Assembly (NCBI GenBank): GCA_026419785.1
Contig: JAODTK010005833.1
Coordinates: 186,001-250,000 of the forward strand
Direction of reading: 5' to 3'
Length of the DNA: 64,000 nucleotides
Origin: Sclerodactyla briareus
Lineage: Eukaryota > Echinodermata > Holothuroidea > Dendrochirotida > Sclerodactylidae
Shown here: positions 47,066 to 59,783 of the stretch, in pieces
Layout: each line of letters opens with the position of its first letter
Position numbering within the stretch: position 1 is the stretch's first letter
The notes under the pieces: model-generated
The model's input: the letters and a program-made list of their open reading frames with translations, nothing else
The model's database searches: none
What the model was told of the DNA's origin: nothing
Program-made: the position numbers and the translations under genes

Positions 47066-50000
47066 AGCATATCTACTTTGGAATGACTATCACATCGGAG
47101 CTTCCGAGATCGCCCATATAAACAATATAATTGGAAAAGCTTACAAAATTCCCAAGTCACTAGCCTGCTAAAGCAGACGAAACAAGAAGCCGTGCCTAAA
47201 ATAGAGGGGGCTATAACTCTTTAGTATATACCACGGTCGAATATTACCAACATATCGTCGGCCCTGACGTTTTCGTTTACAATCCCCCCCAAAATGGGAT
47301 TCTGCCCATTACAGTTGGATTAGATGTCAGTCTCAGTAGCACACGAGCGTGGATATGAATGAGAGCAATCCTGAATAGATTCCTCGAAAGATCGCCTCAT
47401 ATTTTGGTCATAAATATCTACAGAGGACTATAACTTCAACATTACCGAAAATGAGAATATATCAAAGAATGATGCATTTGAAGCCTAAAATGAACCGAAA
47501 GCAACACTTTAGGTCTGCGCAGGAGTTTGCGGCTTGTTTGGTATCGCCGCACGAGTTCGAAAAACAATTAATCCTTCAAATGGGGAATTGAAAAAGAATA
47601 TCCATCTAACGTATGCCAAAACTAGGTTGGAGGTTGTCTAAAACAATTCCAAATCAGATCAATGGAGTAATTTTCAGCAAGGCATTGGCCGTTTCCCGTA
47701 ATTTAGTAAAAGAGAGAATGTCCGATTGCGCAATCAACGTTGACGTCGCAAAGCCTACTAGTCCCGCCCATGATACAGCTCGACAGCGAGCAGAGCGAAG
47801 TCGCACAAGCTTTGTTTAGGCAATCACCGATTGGTTAAAGAGTCATCATGCACATATGAGTGAATGAGGCTGATACGAGGTGAACAAAGCAAACGCCTGT
47901 GCAAACAGGCAACCAGCACATGCAGTTTGTCCGTGTCGGAAATATAGCTCCTCAGTTCGTGATTCCGTAACATTAAGAAGCTGCAAACGGCTCAACACAA
48001 AACTGCCAAAATTATTTGCACGGACCCCCGCCTGTCAGCTAGCCTCACAAGGCGTCTGCACCATCTTACAGGAGAGAAGATGCAATGGCATTACATAACG
48101 CCGCACCGGTATAGTTTAATTAAGTTTAGTTTAGTTTAGTAAGGAATGGTCAAGAAGGGAGAATCCTGATGAATGATCCTGAACCCACTACAAAATCCCG
48201 CCCCCACCCCCCACAAAAAAAGAGGGGGAAAAGAACCCCCAAAACGCGCAACAATTCCCGAAGGAACAAATCAAGACATGTTATTGACCACCTCTTAGAC
48301 CCAAAAATCATCTTCGAGGAGGTTGTTTCACTCATTGATCACTACTTGAAAGGAAAAATACCACTGAATATCTCACTAAAACCTTCGACACGAAGATAAC
48401 GTCTATAGTGGTAACATTAGAAAATCCAAAAGAAGTACGTCGTCGAAGGACTGGCCATCGAACCATGAACAAATTTTGAAAACCCGAACGAAATCACCGC
48501 GGTTTCGCCTTTGCACCAATTAATTGAAACGAGGAGCTTTAATTCCTTCCTCACAAGACAATACACAAATATCACCATATGATCCCTAATAATTTATTCC
48601 ATAACCTGCGAACCACAATGCTGAACTCGCAGGCCTGTAATTACAAGAATGAGAACGATTTCAAGGAAAATTCACCCATGAGTCAACAGCATTCAAACCT
48701 GATAACAAATCAGGCACAATCGATATCACTCAGGAACCAGAATCAGATCGCTTCCGAAGAAACAAGGAATTCAGAGCTCTACACACAGGAATTGAACGGA
48801 AAGATACCATAAAAAGCTTACAACATCATAACAACTTGCACTGAGCCTACGTGTACCTCCAACGTCCACTGAATCAGGATCAGTACTCAACACTAAATCA
48901 AGATCATTGTTTCCCTGGTGGAGAAGGGAAACATGTTGGATAAAACAACAATCCTACATAATCTTGGAAAATTCAGGATTTATGGCTTGCCATTATACCA
49001 TAAACAAGGAATATCTGGTTAATTGGAAGCTCCCATGGTGATTGGAATCTTACCGGAAACTTTGTTGAGCATATCAAAAACAGTTGTTACTGTTCAGAGA
49101 CTATCAAGAGAACGGTAAACAACTTCAAACCTATCGAGGAACTGAAAAACCTAAACACATGAGTTATGCGGAGCTAACCACCATCAGAATTGACAAACCC
49201 ACTGCTGATACCCCCATCTCCAAACTATTCACTCCGACTTGACTCCACATCAAATACCATGGTGAGTGGCATGTCAGACCGAGATTGCCTTCAGAACCTG
49301 GCATGTAAACCTCGCCCATGCGTTTAGTTTGAAGAACAACACAACAAAGAAATTCACTAATTCCCCCTACACCGGAGCACCGACATCACAGTTCTAAAAA
49401 AAGTTGTGTAGAATTTACACAACCTGTTGTAACTAGCACATCTCTCCCGGTGAGTCGCCCGAGTCGATCGGGCGATTGCGCTCTCTAGCAACAGTGGCGA
49501 CATTGCCCGATTCGGTCGGCCGATTACTTACTTCCGATCCCATTCGGATCCCATTCATAATTTGTTGGTACAAGCTACACGTTTTTCAGAGCAAATGTCT
49601 TTACACTAAATAAATTGAATCATTATGGGGGATCCTGCAGTCCCTAGGGACGTTGAAGGTGCGCCACCCCATTCAAGAAAATTCAGAATACGCCCCTTAG
49701 CTTGCCCCTCTACTCCGAAAGGTGAAATTATAAAAGAAACTTTCCGAGAGGAGATAGCGAGTCATGGTGCGCATGTGAACTCGAATGGTAAATTTTGACA
49801 TATTCATTAACAGTATTCTGCAGGAATTTAAATCTAATATAAAGTTTGTCTGTATATCATCAGTGTCACCCATAAGATTTCATTTTGACTCTAGTTCTTT
49901 GCCAGCCACCGTATAGCCAAGAACCTAGAGTACTCCCAAGCGTTCATGCACTACCATAAACTGCTCTGCAGGTGTAACCAGACACCGTGCCATTCTTGAT

Positions 50001-50455
50001 AGATCACTGGCAGTTAAGTAAACAAATGACTGCAAAATAGCACAATAATGTAGTGTAATCTTAACACTGCTTCAAGAGAGGTCCAGTTAATATAAATTCA
50101 GCACAGTTTCTTCCTCTGGTGTTTAACACTTTATGGTCAGTGTAGGGGGCCCGGGAGAGGTGATGACAGGCAGATGTGCGCATCATGTGCACATAAAAAG
50201 CAGTTTTGACAATAGATGAAATCTCTGTCTGTTACAGATAGGAATACTAGGTAAGATGAATGAAAATAACATACCTGAGGGGTTGAAATGATGTAAAACT
50301 CCAAATAGAGATAGCTCTGCAACATCTTTGTTATTAATAGCTTGCTTCAATAATAGTGATGTCAGCATCATGCATGTCAGCTAGGTTGCCCCAGACTATC
50401 CATTCTTAAAATGGTAGCATACAGTCTCTAGCGGTTGTTTTGCGGACCATTGTTA
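47066..50455. other. Mostly unique sequence, no gene recognised
   Basis: The A-rich part 48,150-49,400 gives several plus frames rich in Asn, Lys and Thr (for example 48,169-48,399 and 48,579-48,812) but no family motif. A small TTGTGTAxxxTTACACAA palindrome lies at 49,404-49,428. A 20-base direct repeat, CCCGA.TCG.TCGG.CGATT, occurs twice about 50 bases apart (49,458 and 49,508). A G/C block around 50,145 adds nothing. Confidence 0.35.
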
Positions 50456-50459
50456 TTCA

Positions 50460-51645
50460 TTTGACATGTTTTGGTCCATAAGTGACTTTCGACTGAACCT
50501 TAGATGACATAATAGTTTTTATGAAAAATGTACCTGCGAGCTCGCTTGATAAGATGCAGCATGTCCCAAAAGTTCAGCTATATCGCACACAGTCACTAGA
50601 GTTATTGCAGAAAATGTTATTATTTGGCAGTTTGTTGACCTTGAATGACCTTTGATGACATGACGGTTCTTATGAAAAAATGCTTCGCCTCGATGTAATG
50701 CACCAACCCCAAAAAGCATTATGTAACCAGCACACGCCCTATGCTTTCGCCCAAGTGGTATTAAAATCGACCTTTGCCCCTTGTAAACTTGAAGACCAAG
50801 TGTCAGATCGAAGCGGGAGTTGGTTTCGTCTATGTAAAGACCAGAGATCTATCACATATCCCAAAATTGACAGTTTTTATTTCTTCGTCCTATACCTCCT
50901 AAAATAAGCACATTTTTTCCTTGAGGACTTGGAACCTTTGACCCCCTCGTCTTCAGATGTTGTTCGATCAACTGACCCAAAATTTAACCATGCAAATCTC
51001 TACGAGCACCCTAACTTCCCTAATTCCAATTATTATCATCCCTTTCACAAAATTCGTAAAGTGCGTAATTATTATGCAAATTATTCCGATTGAATGACCT
51101 TCATGACGTTTCATCGCGTTGCAAATTTATATCATGATCAAGGATTACCATCTTTCTCCACCCAAGTTTCATGAGATCAACCAACCTGTCTAATCTGCAT
51201 AAATTATTCGAATTATACTAGGTACGTGCGAATTAGTACAATAATGACCCTTTGTGACCATCGTCCCTACTGTAAAATTTATTGTGTACTAGTAGATAAA
51301 CCTCTCCACGGTTCCGTCCAAAATCCAACGAACTTCCGGAAATATCGCATAACTTATGCAAATTAGAACTGCTCATTAGCATATATCAATGCCAGGAACT
51401 ATCAGATCAAGAGAATGATCTTGTACACACGCTTCCTGCCCCATTCTCATTAAATAGCAATTAATGCAAATGAGTACGTTCTTTCGGGACGAAAAGTGAT
51501 GCACACGACAACTCTTCCACCGCGCACCTCCACAAACAGGTCCCGGCAATGATGGCCGCTACACGGTTCAGGAGGATATCGAACCGCACATACGGACAGA
51601 CAGACAAACAGACTAACGAACGAACTAACACACAAAAGTGACCAC
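50460..51645. repeat. GGTCA/TTTGCATAA repeat block ending in a CAGA-like microsatellite
   Basis: It has 'gaccttgaatgacctttgatgac' near 50,637 and 'atgaaaaa(a)tg' at two places about 160 bases apart. The right part carries 'ttatgcaaattattcc', 'atctgcataaattattcg' and 'cttatgcaaattag'. The block closes with 'ggacagacagacaaacagac' and 'taacgaacgaactaacac' (51,592-51,632). Tandem units followed by a tetranucleotide-like tract recall the structure of some non-autonomous Helentron-type elements. Confidence 0.6.
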
Positions 51646-54535
51646 TATGTCTTTCTTCCTTGTAACAAAGTCAGGCAGACAAATGAAGAAAAAACGAATC
51701 TGAAAAATATCGTTCACAAATAGGCTTCAACTTTGTCCATTATCACCCATTTTGCTCTTGGTCCTCTTCGGAAAGCATGTTGTCGGAGGAGGTCACCCTA
51801 TGAGCCGCGATCACTCATGCTTTGCCCCCCACCCCTATTGAAAAATCAGGGATACGCCCCGCATCGTCAGAATTTGTGCCCGAAAACCGGGATTTAACCA
51901 ACAACAGCCTGATTTTTTTGCGCGCCGCGAGCAAGTTGTTCTTCGTTGTTGGCATCAACTAAAAGCGAAGAACTACGACTGGGGAGAAAGAAAATGGGCT
52001 AATCTCCTACCACCTATAAGTATGGCACATTAGCATGGATCCAGCGAAACTGATTTAATCAGTCGGGAAGGACAAAGGGGCCACTGTTATTCTCTTAATG
52101 TATTACTAACAGGAGCGGTAGCCAAAAAGTGCTACACAGGAACTGCCTCTTCGCGCGGGCAACAATTGAGGACAAATTATGAGGCAAACTTTCACTCGGG
52201 ATGAACGTTTCCGGATCATAATAACCGACCGTACCATGCCATCTCAAACAAGTTGGAAAACCGTTCCTTTACAGTGCAATTTTATTTCTCTTTATTAGGA
52301 ATATGCGATCTTTATATTGCAAGTGGGGAAGTGTGAATAAAGTTGCTGCCATAGTCCAAAACACAACTTTGGGCCGAACAAGTTATTTGGAATAATTGCA
52401 ACATTGAAGTTAAGGGGAATTCGGTCTTAAAATAATATATAAAAAGTTCATGATGCGGGGTGTTATCTATGTAGATGACCTCTTTGATTCGGTCAAACAA
52501 TTATCGTATTACTTGCGTTATAACTTAAATATGATCTTAGGACACTATCCATTTACTTGTATTATGGGATGTAGCGGCAATCATTGAGCGGGAAATCACC
52601 AATAATAGAGAAACGCAACTCCTGACAACAGTTTATTAGATTGTGTCTCTCATTGTGAGTGGATTTGGACGGGAGACAATTTCCGAACGAAAAAAATATT
52701 TCTTCTTGGAGCAATCTGCTCTTGTAAATAGTACATATTTACATATATTCAGGAAGAACAAAGGCCAGACCATACCAACGTTACCATTTTTTCAAAGATG
52801 GAATTGCATTTCATATAGAATGTTACCATGCTGGGGAAACACGGATCGTCGAAAAAAATGTATGCATCAAACTTAACGAGCTAAAAAGCTGTTTCAACAG
52901 ACACAATACATGTTTCATCACCTGATGATTACTATAACATGTTGTGGGTCGAGGGGGTATTACGTTGAATAGTATGCTGTAAGAAAAATGTATGTATATA
53001 GGTTTGTATGAAAAATGAAGAAATGAAAGGTATGACAAGCTAAATAGCTCCGAAGTTCATCTGAGGTTTCGAGGAGCCTTTCGGTCCGCCTTTCTGGCCG
53101 GCTCCTCGCCCATAGATGGTGCGCTACGCTCAGATACCGGTGCGCCCATCGCAAAATTATTACCACCCCCCCCGCTTCCAATAAATATGGTTTACCAATG
53201 TGCGTTCTAACTGTTTTACCCAAATACGGCCTTTTAGCATAATAGCGCCCACCTGGACAAACTGCCCCTCCCTTGGCTGATTGTGCCGTACCGAATCGGT
53301 CGAGGTTGCGTCGTCAACCCTATACGACAGCCGTAAATAAACTAAGAGGCTAGCCTAAAATGAACGCACACTATGTTCATCATTTCCACAATTCGAAAGG
53401 CGAAGATACAATCCACGGATCTCGTATCTTCTTGGTACTTACCAGCAGGAATGTCGGAGAAATCCATCGCTCAGTACAGACACAGAGGCGGTCAATCGTC
53501 TACATCAAGAACATGGTGAATCGTTAAGAGGCCAGTGAGATCACTTCAATTCTCTATCAGGTCCTACTTTATCTTCCTAAATACGGCGAATCGGCGATCA
53601 TTCCTTCCAAGTTGCTTCGGTGGAACACTCTCCCAATTTCTATAGAAGTGGCGAAAACTTGGTCTAGTTCCCACAGAAGTGAAAGAAATTAAAATTAAGA
53701 AACTCATGTCTACTTGTCGAGAAGTTGTTTTATATATGTGATTTTCGTATAGACTAAATAGCCTCTTATTTCCGTTTGTATTCAGCGCAATTAGAGCAAG
53801 AAATTTGCTTGATTTCTTCTTCTTTTTTGCTCACCCGCCCAAAGATGCGAAAATGCGCGAAACATCGATAGCAATTATAGCACTCACACCGCCCGCTCCG
53901 AGTTGGACTCAGATCACCACGTCTACCAGATTAGCAATCAATGGGGGGGGGGGGGGGCATGATTCACAATACCAAGGTAATGCCACGCCTAGGTCCGACA
54001 TTAATAATTTGGAGATTTCCTCTCGTAAATGACATATTTTTACCATGTCGTTTCGTAGTGTTCCAGTTTTGGGGCGGTTTGCCCTGTCGAATAAAAAACA
54101 ATCCACATCTTCTGGAGAATGTGCAGTTTTTTTTCGTGGTTCCCTCAGATGCGAGTTCTCAGCATACGTTTTTTTGCCTCTGTATTTGCGCAACGTTCCC
54201 ACTTCCTATCGCTTCTAAGCTCTGACAGTTTGTGATTATATTCCATGTACTCGTTAGACATACTAACGGACGGAAGTAAACTTTCCAAAATTATGCAATG
54301 GCCTATCTACAACTGTATATCGTCAGAGTTGTGGCTATTTGCACAGCGGGCTAGGTTAGAACATTTGGTCGCATACTCACAGATTATTCCAATCACCTCA
54401 AAACCGATGCGCAACCACGCAGTTGCCACACGTATACCGGTTGAGTGGAACAAACCGGATGATCATTCCTCGCGCTGTTAGAGCTTCTACTTTCTTGAAG
54501 AAACAGAAACAATTCGGTTTCATTCTCGAATAGCA
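51646..54535. other. Unique-looking sequence, no gene recognised
   Basis: Homopolymer runs occur at 53,165 (C) and 53,943-53,957 (G). A GC-richer piece at 53,070-53,150 gives a minus frame with an Arg/Leu-rich segment of no known family. No exon is supported. Confidence 0.3.
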
Positions 54536-54539
54536 TTAA

Positions 54540-55445
54540 TGCTTTCAGTGTGTTTAGATTTTTTGGGTGAAGTTTTGTTTTCTTGTGAGAATGTGTAAAC
54601 AAGAGATAAGTTTTGAAAATAGAACGTCGTTACATGATCATGTTGTTGCGTACGCCGTACCACTCTTTAGCCTATATACGTGACCATGGCACGATGTCTT
54701 GTACGTACATGCTCTATTTTTTCCAAAATGCGACTCCTAAAAAACTAATTACCTCAATCCCTGCCAAAAGTAGTGGAACAAACAAAAAACCCATGTAATG
54801 CCAAACCCCCGCGCCCACGATTCAATGTTGAATGTCCTGAGTGCCATTCTATCCTAAGAAATTTCCTCAACATGAAACGGGGGGAGGGGTCTGCTTGCCA
54901 CATGGTCTCGGCCAAATTGGACGTCCCAGCGCTTCCAAAGGACGGTTATTACGGGAAGTTTTGTGCCAAACAATTTGGCGGGGATTGGAGCTGGGTCGCC
55001 GCGGTACGGTGTGAGGACAGTTTAGCGTACGCAAGGGGGGGGGTCGGAGCCGTCCTTGACCCGCTTGATCGAATGAAAAAATTGTCAGTTAGGCGTGTGA
55101 TAGCTGGTGTTTATCAAATATTGCAACAAGCATGTGTCCAGTGAATATAAATTATCCTATCCCCGATTTTGCGTTGAACAATCATAATTTAATTGAACAA
55201 CATTGGGTATAATCTGCACATTTGTGTAATATTTTACAAAACCATTACACACGTTGTGTAATTTCTCATACAGCAGTCGGATAGGTATACTGTTACACAA
55301 TGGTTGTTGTAAATATATACAACACTTTTAAGAGTGATTGTTATCCAGTTTGGGTGGGGAGGTGGAATTTTCGGCGGAAAAATAGGATATTTCGATTTCC
55401 AAATTTAGCCAACGATAACTCGATCCTCTGATTCTCGACTATCCA
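54540..55445 (+). repeat. Segmental duplicate, left copy
   Basis: It shares with 55,455-57,465: 'gtgaagttttg(t)tttt', 'cgtcgt.acatgatcat/acattg', 'gtgacca..gatgtct', 'gcgtacgcaaggggg', 'cggagccgtccttgaccc', then 'atattgcaacaagcatg', 'aaattatcctatccccgat', 'ttgtgtaatttct' and 'aggatatttcgatttcc'. The frame at 54,773-55,144 lies here and is disrupted in the other copy, so it is probably not a gene. Confidence 0.8.
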
Positions 55446-55454
55446 ATACTGTCA

Positions 55455-57465
55455 CTCAATGTGTTCAGAGTTTTGTGTGAAGTTTTGTCTTTTGGAATGT
55501 GTAATACGAAGGTAAGTGTTTACACATAGACGTCGTACATGACATTGTTGTGTGTACCACACTTAAGCATACGTGACCAACTGCATGATGTCTCGGCCCG
55601 TCGTACGGTACATTCTCTAGTCCATTTTGCGAAGCGTAGAAGAAATAACTAGCTGGTTCGCCCAGCATAACAACTTTCCGTTATTGTGAGACAGTGGCGT
55701 ACGCAGGGGTGGGGGGTTTGGGGGTGGTGGGGGGTGTGGGTCGGAACCGTCCTTGACCCTAAATGATCAATAAACAGAAAGCCAAAAGGCTTAGTGATCC
55801 TTGACTCTTCTGAAACCTGTAGTGAACACAGAGACAATGGGAGATTGCACTGTCAATTATTATGGGCAACATTAACATCTGACAAATTTTCCCATTCATC
55901 CCAACCAACAATAGGGTTCTCTTGATAAGGACAGCTACACACTGAATTTCAGGAGTTTCAGACTTTGAACTATGTGACCTCAGATTAGCCTCTGACATGA
56001 CCTCAAAACGATAGGGTTCCTGCACTCATTGTGGGGGACACACCTACCACGTATGTGCTATCCATCCGAGGAATTGAGTTGTATGTCAAAACAAGCAAAA
56101 TTGGGGCAGAATGTCGACTATTAACAAATTCTCAATTTTTAAAAATCACCCCGACCCTAAACCAAAAACAATAGGGTTCTGTACTCCCCATAAGGAAGCT
56201 ACACACCAAAATTTTCAACTGTCAGACTGACCAAATTCTGGACTATCATGTGTAACACGTTTTTACACTTTGGACCTCTGGTGACCTCAGACGACCTATG
56301 ACTAACCCCAAACCAATAGGGTTCTGTACTCGTCATGGGGAACACAATACAAGGATGAACTCGATCCATCCAAGTGGGGGTAGAGTCATGTGGTTAAAGA
56401 GCAAAAATTTTGCCAATTATCAATGTCCACCGTTTCCCAATTTCTCAATTTCTGACCCCCGATTTACACCAAAACAACAGGGTTTCTGTACTCCCCATAA
56501 GAAAAGAAAGCTGTATACCAAGTTTCAACTTGATCGGACCCACTGTTTTCGACTTATCGTGTTAACTAAATTTTCAGACTTTTGACCTCTAGTGACCAAG
56601 ATTACCTTACTGACCCACCAAAAACAATAGGGATCATTTTCAGATGGGGAATGGGGAACTCATATACGAAGTATGAAATTCATCCATCCGTAGTGGGGTC
56701 GAATTATCATGTGAACGAGCTAAAATTTGCCAAATTATTAAATTTGTTCACCCCAATTTCCTAATGTTTCACGGATTGATCCCCATTTACATATAAAAAA
56801 CAATGCGTTCCTGTACTCCCATAAGAAAGCGCATACTGACATTATGAATTTCACCTGATCGGAAAAGGCATTCTGACTTGGGACTTATGTTGTTAACAAG
56901 ATTTTCAAACTTTGACCTCTCTTGACCTCCGAGAACTTCGACTCTAACTGGACCCCAAAACAAAAGGAATATGTATTCATTTCGGGGAACCAATATAACC
57001 AAGTATGACTTGTGATCCATCAGCGGGGAATGAGTTTATAGTGTTATACAAGGCGAGGCGTCACACACAACACACACACTGTCATGACTGCCATAGATTC
57101 CTCTGACTTCGTGAAGGAATAGCAAAAAAGAAAGCTGTTGTTTAATGATATTGCAACAAGCATGGTCTATGGGACAATAAATTATCCTATCCCCGATGTT
57201 GCGTAAGAATTTAGTTAATTATACGATCATGATGATATAATCTGCACAATTCGTGTTTGTATTCTCTACACAACCTTTACACAATGTTGTGTAATTTCTC
57301 AAACAACAGTGGGATAGTATCTGGGATTAGATATATTAGTTACATAGTGTTGTGTTTCACAAAATTATACAAAACAGATGGTGGGGGCGGGGGGCTTTTT
57401 GGCGAAAAAAAGGATATTTCGATTTCCGACTTATCTAACGATAACTCGACCCCACCTGAGGATTG
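55455..57465 (+). repeat. Segmental duplicate, right copy, split by an array
   Basis: Both halves match the left copy in order, but between 'ccgtccttgaccc' (55,760) and 'atattgcaacaagcatgg' (57,150) it holds about 1.35 kb of composite tandem repeat that is absent from the left copy. The right half keeps the TTGTGTAA-rich stretch (57,255-57,365) and 'ggatatttcgatttccga'. Confidence 0.8.
55778..57130 (+). repeat. Composite repeat: head motif plus about 270-bp tandem array (copy II)
   Basis: It starts with 'aaagccaaaaggcttagtgatcc' (55,781). Units follow that contain 'aaaacaatagggttc(t)gtactcc', 'cataagaaagc', 'tcaacttgatcggacc', 'gacttttgacctctagtgacc' and 'atccatccgaggaattgag'. Matching points recur at about 55,910, 56,168, 56,312, 56,470, 56,625 and 56,800, so a long and a short half-unit alternate. 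It ends with a short CA tract (57,060) and 'tgtcatgactgccatagattcctct', the same tail as copy I at 42,675. Confidence 0.85.
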
Positions 57466-57599
57466 AAAAGCTCCCTACTTAGGTGGTGCGTTCCCCATGA
57501 TGAATACAACATTTAGGCTGGTGACATTGGTGTGTAAGCTCTCTTATTTCGCATGAGGAGTACAAGACAGCCGTAGTAGTTGGTGTATTATTCAAGGAC

Positions 57600-58090
57600 C
57601 ATTTTTGAAACAACAGAATTTTCCGGTAAAAGTCGGTCAGTGTCCCCCAAGAAAAACGCCGGGTCGATTGGCCCTGATTTGATTGCTCGGGTTCAGGAAG
57701 CCAATTAGACTCATCAGGAACCCTAACGAATTTTGCTCGTGGAGAGCACGGCGGACCCAACTAGCCTTCTCGACTAGTGCTTCAAGATGATACGAGGACC
57801 AGGAGTGCAACCAATCCCTACCTGCTCCAGGGACCGCAATTTTACGTTCCCATCCGACCGGAACGCAGGATTCCAGGACCTGACCCATTATTTCCCCCGA
57901 AACATCCCCCCGGAAAATTACCAAGCCCAAGCTTCAACAGCAGGACCAGGAACCTAAGACCAGGAACAACGCCCGTAGAACTGCAAGTACGTCACCACTT
58001 CTGAAAAAACGCCCGGTGCTGGTCGGCTCTAAATCGAACCCGGGACCTGTGCATGCAAAGCGACACTGTGAACCGCTTACTATCTTCCGC
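57600..58090 (-). repeat. tRNA-headed SINE, copy C
   Basis: In reverse complement the head is 'gtaagcggttcacagtgtcgc', then 'ggtcccgggttcgattta' (B box near 58,031-58,045). The body has 'gttcctggtcttaggttcctggtcctg', 'gtcaggtcctggaatcc', 'tcggatgggaacgtaaaattgcggtccctggagcagg', 'gtcgagaaggctagttg' and the tail 'gcaatcaaatcagggcc'. It is the best-preserved B box of the three copies. Confidence 0.8.
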
Positions 58091-59250
58091 TCTCCTGAGT
58101 GGTGTGTGTTTCTATTGTCAGATTGTTCGGGCTCGGTTCCGATCACCTGAGATAGAGAAGAAAAAGTTCAAAAAAGTCTGGTTTATCATTCCTCATAAAC
58201 AACAAAGAAGGAAATATGCCAAACCTAATGACAACTATTTGAGCCAGAGTTTTCGTTTTCTCAACATAACTGCGGGATCGAGTTTGTAGTGTTGATTTTC
58301 TCAATTTCAAACCTTGTCATGATGCAGTGGAACAGGGGCGGCGCAGAAATCCCCGACGAGGGGGTCAGCGTTTCCCCGACGGGGGAAAGGGGTCCGATTT
58401 TCAGTCAATTTCCCCGATGAAGTTCAGCAGTATCGTCGCCATAGTGCACCTCACTCCTCCTGTACACCAAACCTTCGTTTTTCATGTTTTCATTCTCCAT
58501 TGCTTCTCCCCCCCCCCCCCTCTTTTCTCTTTTTTCTCGCATTCGCCTCTCGCTCGATTTTTATCCTGCCTCCTCCGATTTTTTCACCGATGGGGGGGGG
58601 GGAGGCCTTGCTCCACGACAGGGGGGCTTCTCCCCTCCACTCCACCCCACTCGCCGCTAAGCAGCCGCCCCCGAATGATGATAGAGAATAGGTGGCCTGA
58701 AAGCGGAACAAACCGAAGCGTATTCAGGTGGGTCATTCAATCATGCCAACTCACCGGTACTGGAATCAATGGCATCTCATGGATAGTGTACACGTACTTT
58801 TCGCCCCGTCCGTGTTATCAGTACTGCACTTTTTGGCAGCTGTGAACTTCAACCAGGGGAACGCACGCGACGCCTGTTTGGGCACAACCCCGGTACAACA
58901 CAAGAGGGAAAAGGAAAAACAACCTTCATCGAGCTCCTATAACATGTTCCCGCAGTGCCCAATGTACCCTCAGTCCCCCAAACTGAAGAATGGGCGACGC
59001 CACTGGCCTGGGGACGGGTAGTTATGCCAGAGGCAAATGGGAAAGGGGGATCGGATGATAAAGGTCGGGCGGGAACAAGATATTCGGGAAATGTTCCTTG
59101 CGGGGTATGGATGAACCAGAAAACGTCTTGGAACTTAGGATTACCACTTTGGTGCCCTGATTAACCAATTGAAAACAAAACCCGGTGACAAATAGAGGAT
59201 ACATCACTCGCTTCCTCATCACATTGTATTGTTTTTTGTATTTTGTTTTC
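58091..59250. other. Sequence upstream of the FATP exon
   Basis: Low-complexity C and G runs (58,508-58,520; 58,592-58,602) give Pro/Gly-rich false frames, including a 172-codon plus frame at 58,327-58,845. A promoter or first non-coding exon of the FATP gene could lie here or farther upstream. None is evident by eye. Confidence 0.35.
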
Positions 59251-59296
59251 TTTTTACAGATTGTGTTCTTTCGATTTTTAGATAAACGGCGTCAAG
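59251..59296 (+). other. Splice acceptor and 5' UTR part of the FATP exon
   Basis: A T-rich tract of more than 30 bases ends in TTTTTACAG, with the AG at 59,258-59,259. This is a good 3' splice site 37 bases before the ATG. A second AG (59,280-59,281) follows another T run. The simplest reading is that a non-coding first exon and the promoter lie upstream, and that this exon begins at 59,260 with a short 5' UTR. A transcription start inside the T-rich region is the alternative. No TATA box or CpG-rich promoter was recognised in the preceding kilobase. Confidence 0.5.
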
Positions 59297-59783
59297 ATGT
59301 TTCAATTCCTCTGTAAGCTGATCGTTTCTGCGGCATATGTGTTTCTGGGAGTAGCAATCGTCGGTGACATGTTTCTATCTTACCCTGCTATAAATTACGA
59401 CTTCGTTTTCTATTCGAATGATGGGTTCCGATGGCGCTTGTACAGATGGGAGCGGGGAAATGTCACCATTGCAAACAGGTTCGAGCAAATTGTCGGGAAA
59501 CGAGGCAAGAAGACGTTCCTCTACTACGAGGATCGAGAGTTCTCCTATATAGAGATCAACAGACAGGCTAACCGGCTGAGGAATATCTTTCTAGAGACGG
59601 AAGCGACCATGCTGAAAGACCCTGTCTGTTTGCTGATGTTCAACGAACCCCTCTTCGTGTCAACCTTGCTTGCAATCTCAAAATGCGGAGCGATCGCCTC
59701 CCTGTTGAACACCAAAGTCAAGGGGGAGTCGTTGATGCACTGTATCAGGATCAGCGGGTCCAAGACTCTCATCTGTAGCAACA
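59297..59783 (+). CDS. SLC27A family: N-terminal coding exon of a fatty acid transport protein / very-long-chain acyl-CoA synthetase
   Basis: The exon encodes 162 complete residues plus one base. Residues about 4-30 form a hydrophobic membrane segment, as at the N terminus of FATP/ACSVL proteins. From residue 57 the sequence follows the start of the AMP-binding enzyme domain: TIANRFEQIV, KTFLYYEDREFSY (72-84), then CLLMFNEPLFVSTLLAISK (111-129) and GAIASLLNTKVKGESLMHC (131-149). This series is characteristic of SLC27A proteins, which take up long-chain fatty acids and join them to CoA using ATP at the plasma membrane, ER or peroxisome. The start has A at -3 and is the first ATG after an upstream splice acceptor. 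The open frame runs on to 60,247, but similarity stops at the donor GTGAGT (59,784), which leaves phase 1. The P-loop-like and acyl-binding motifs lie on later exons not seen here. Which of the six vertebrate-type paralogues it matches cannot be told. The frame is intact, unlike every other coding-like stretch in the window. Confidence 0.9.

Noticed and set aside
54773..55144. 123-codon plus frame with Cys and Trp residues
   Set aside because: It lies in a duplicated segment and is not preserved in the second copy at 55.7 kb; it includes a G run from a transposon-like terminus.
42441..57085. CRISPR-like spaced repeats in the tandem arrays
   Set aside because: The sequence is eukaryotic; units are 250-300 bases and diverged, with no short identical repeats separated by unique spacers.
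58327..58845. 172-codon plus frame upstream of the FATP exon
   Set aside because: The frame crosses C and G homopolymer runs that give Pro/Ser-rich text, has no domain, and other frames over the same tract are equally open.
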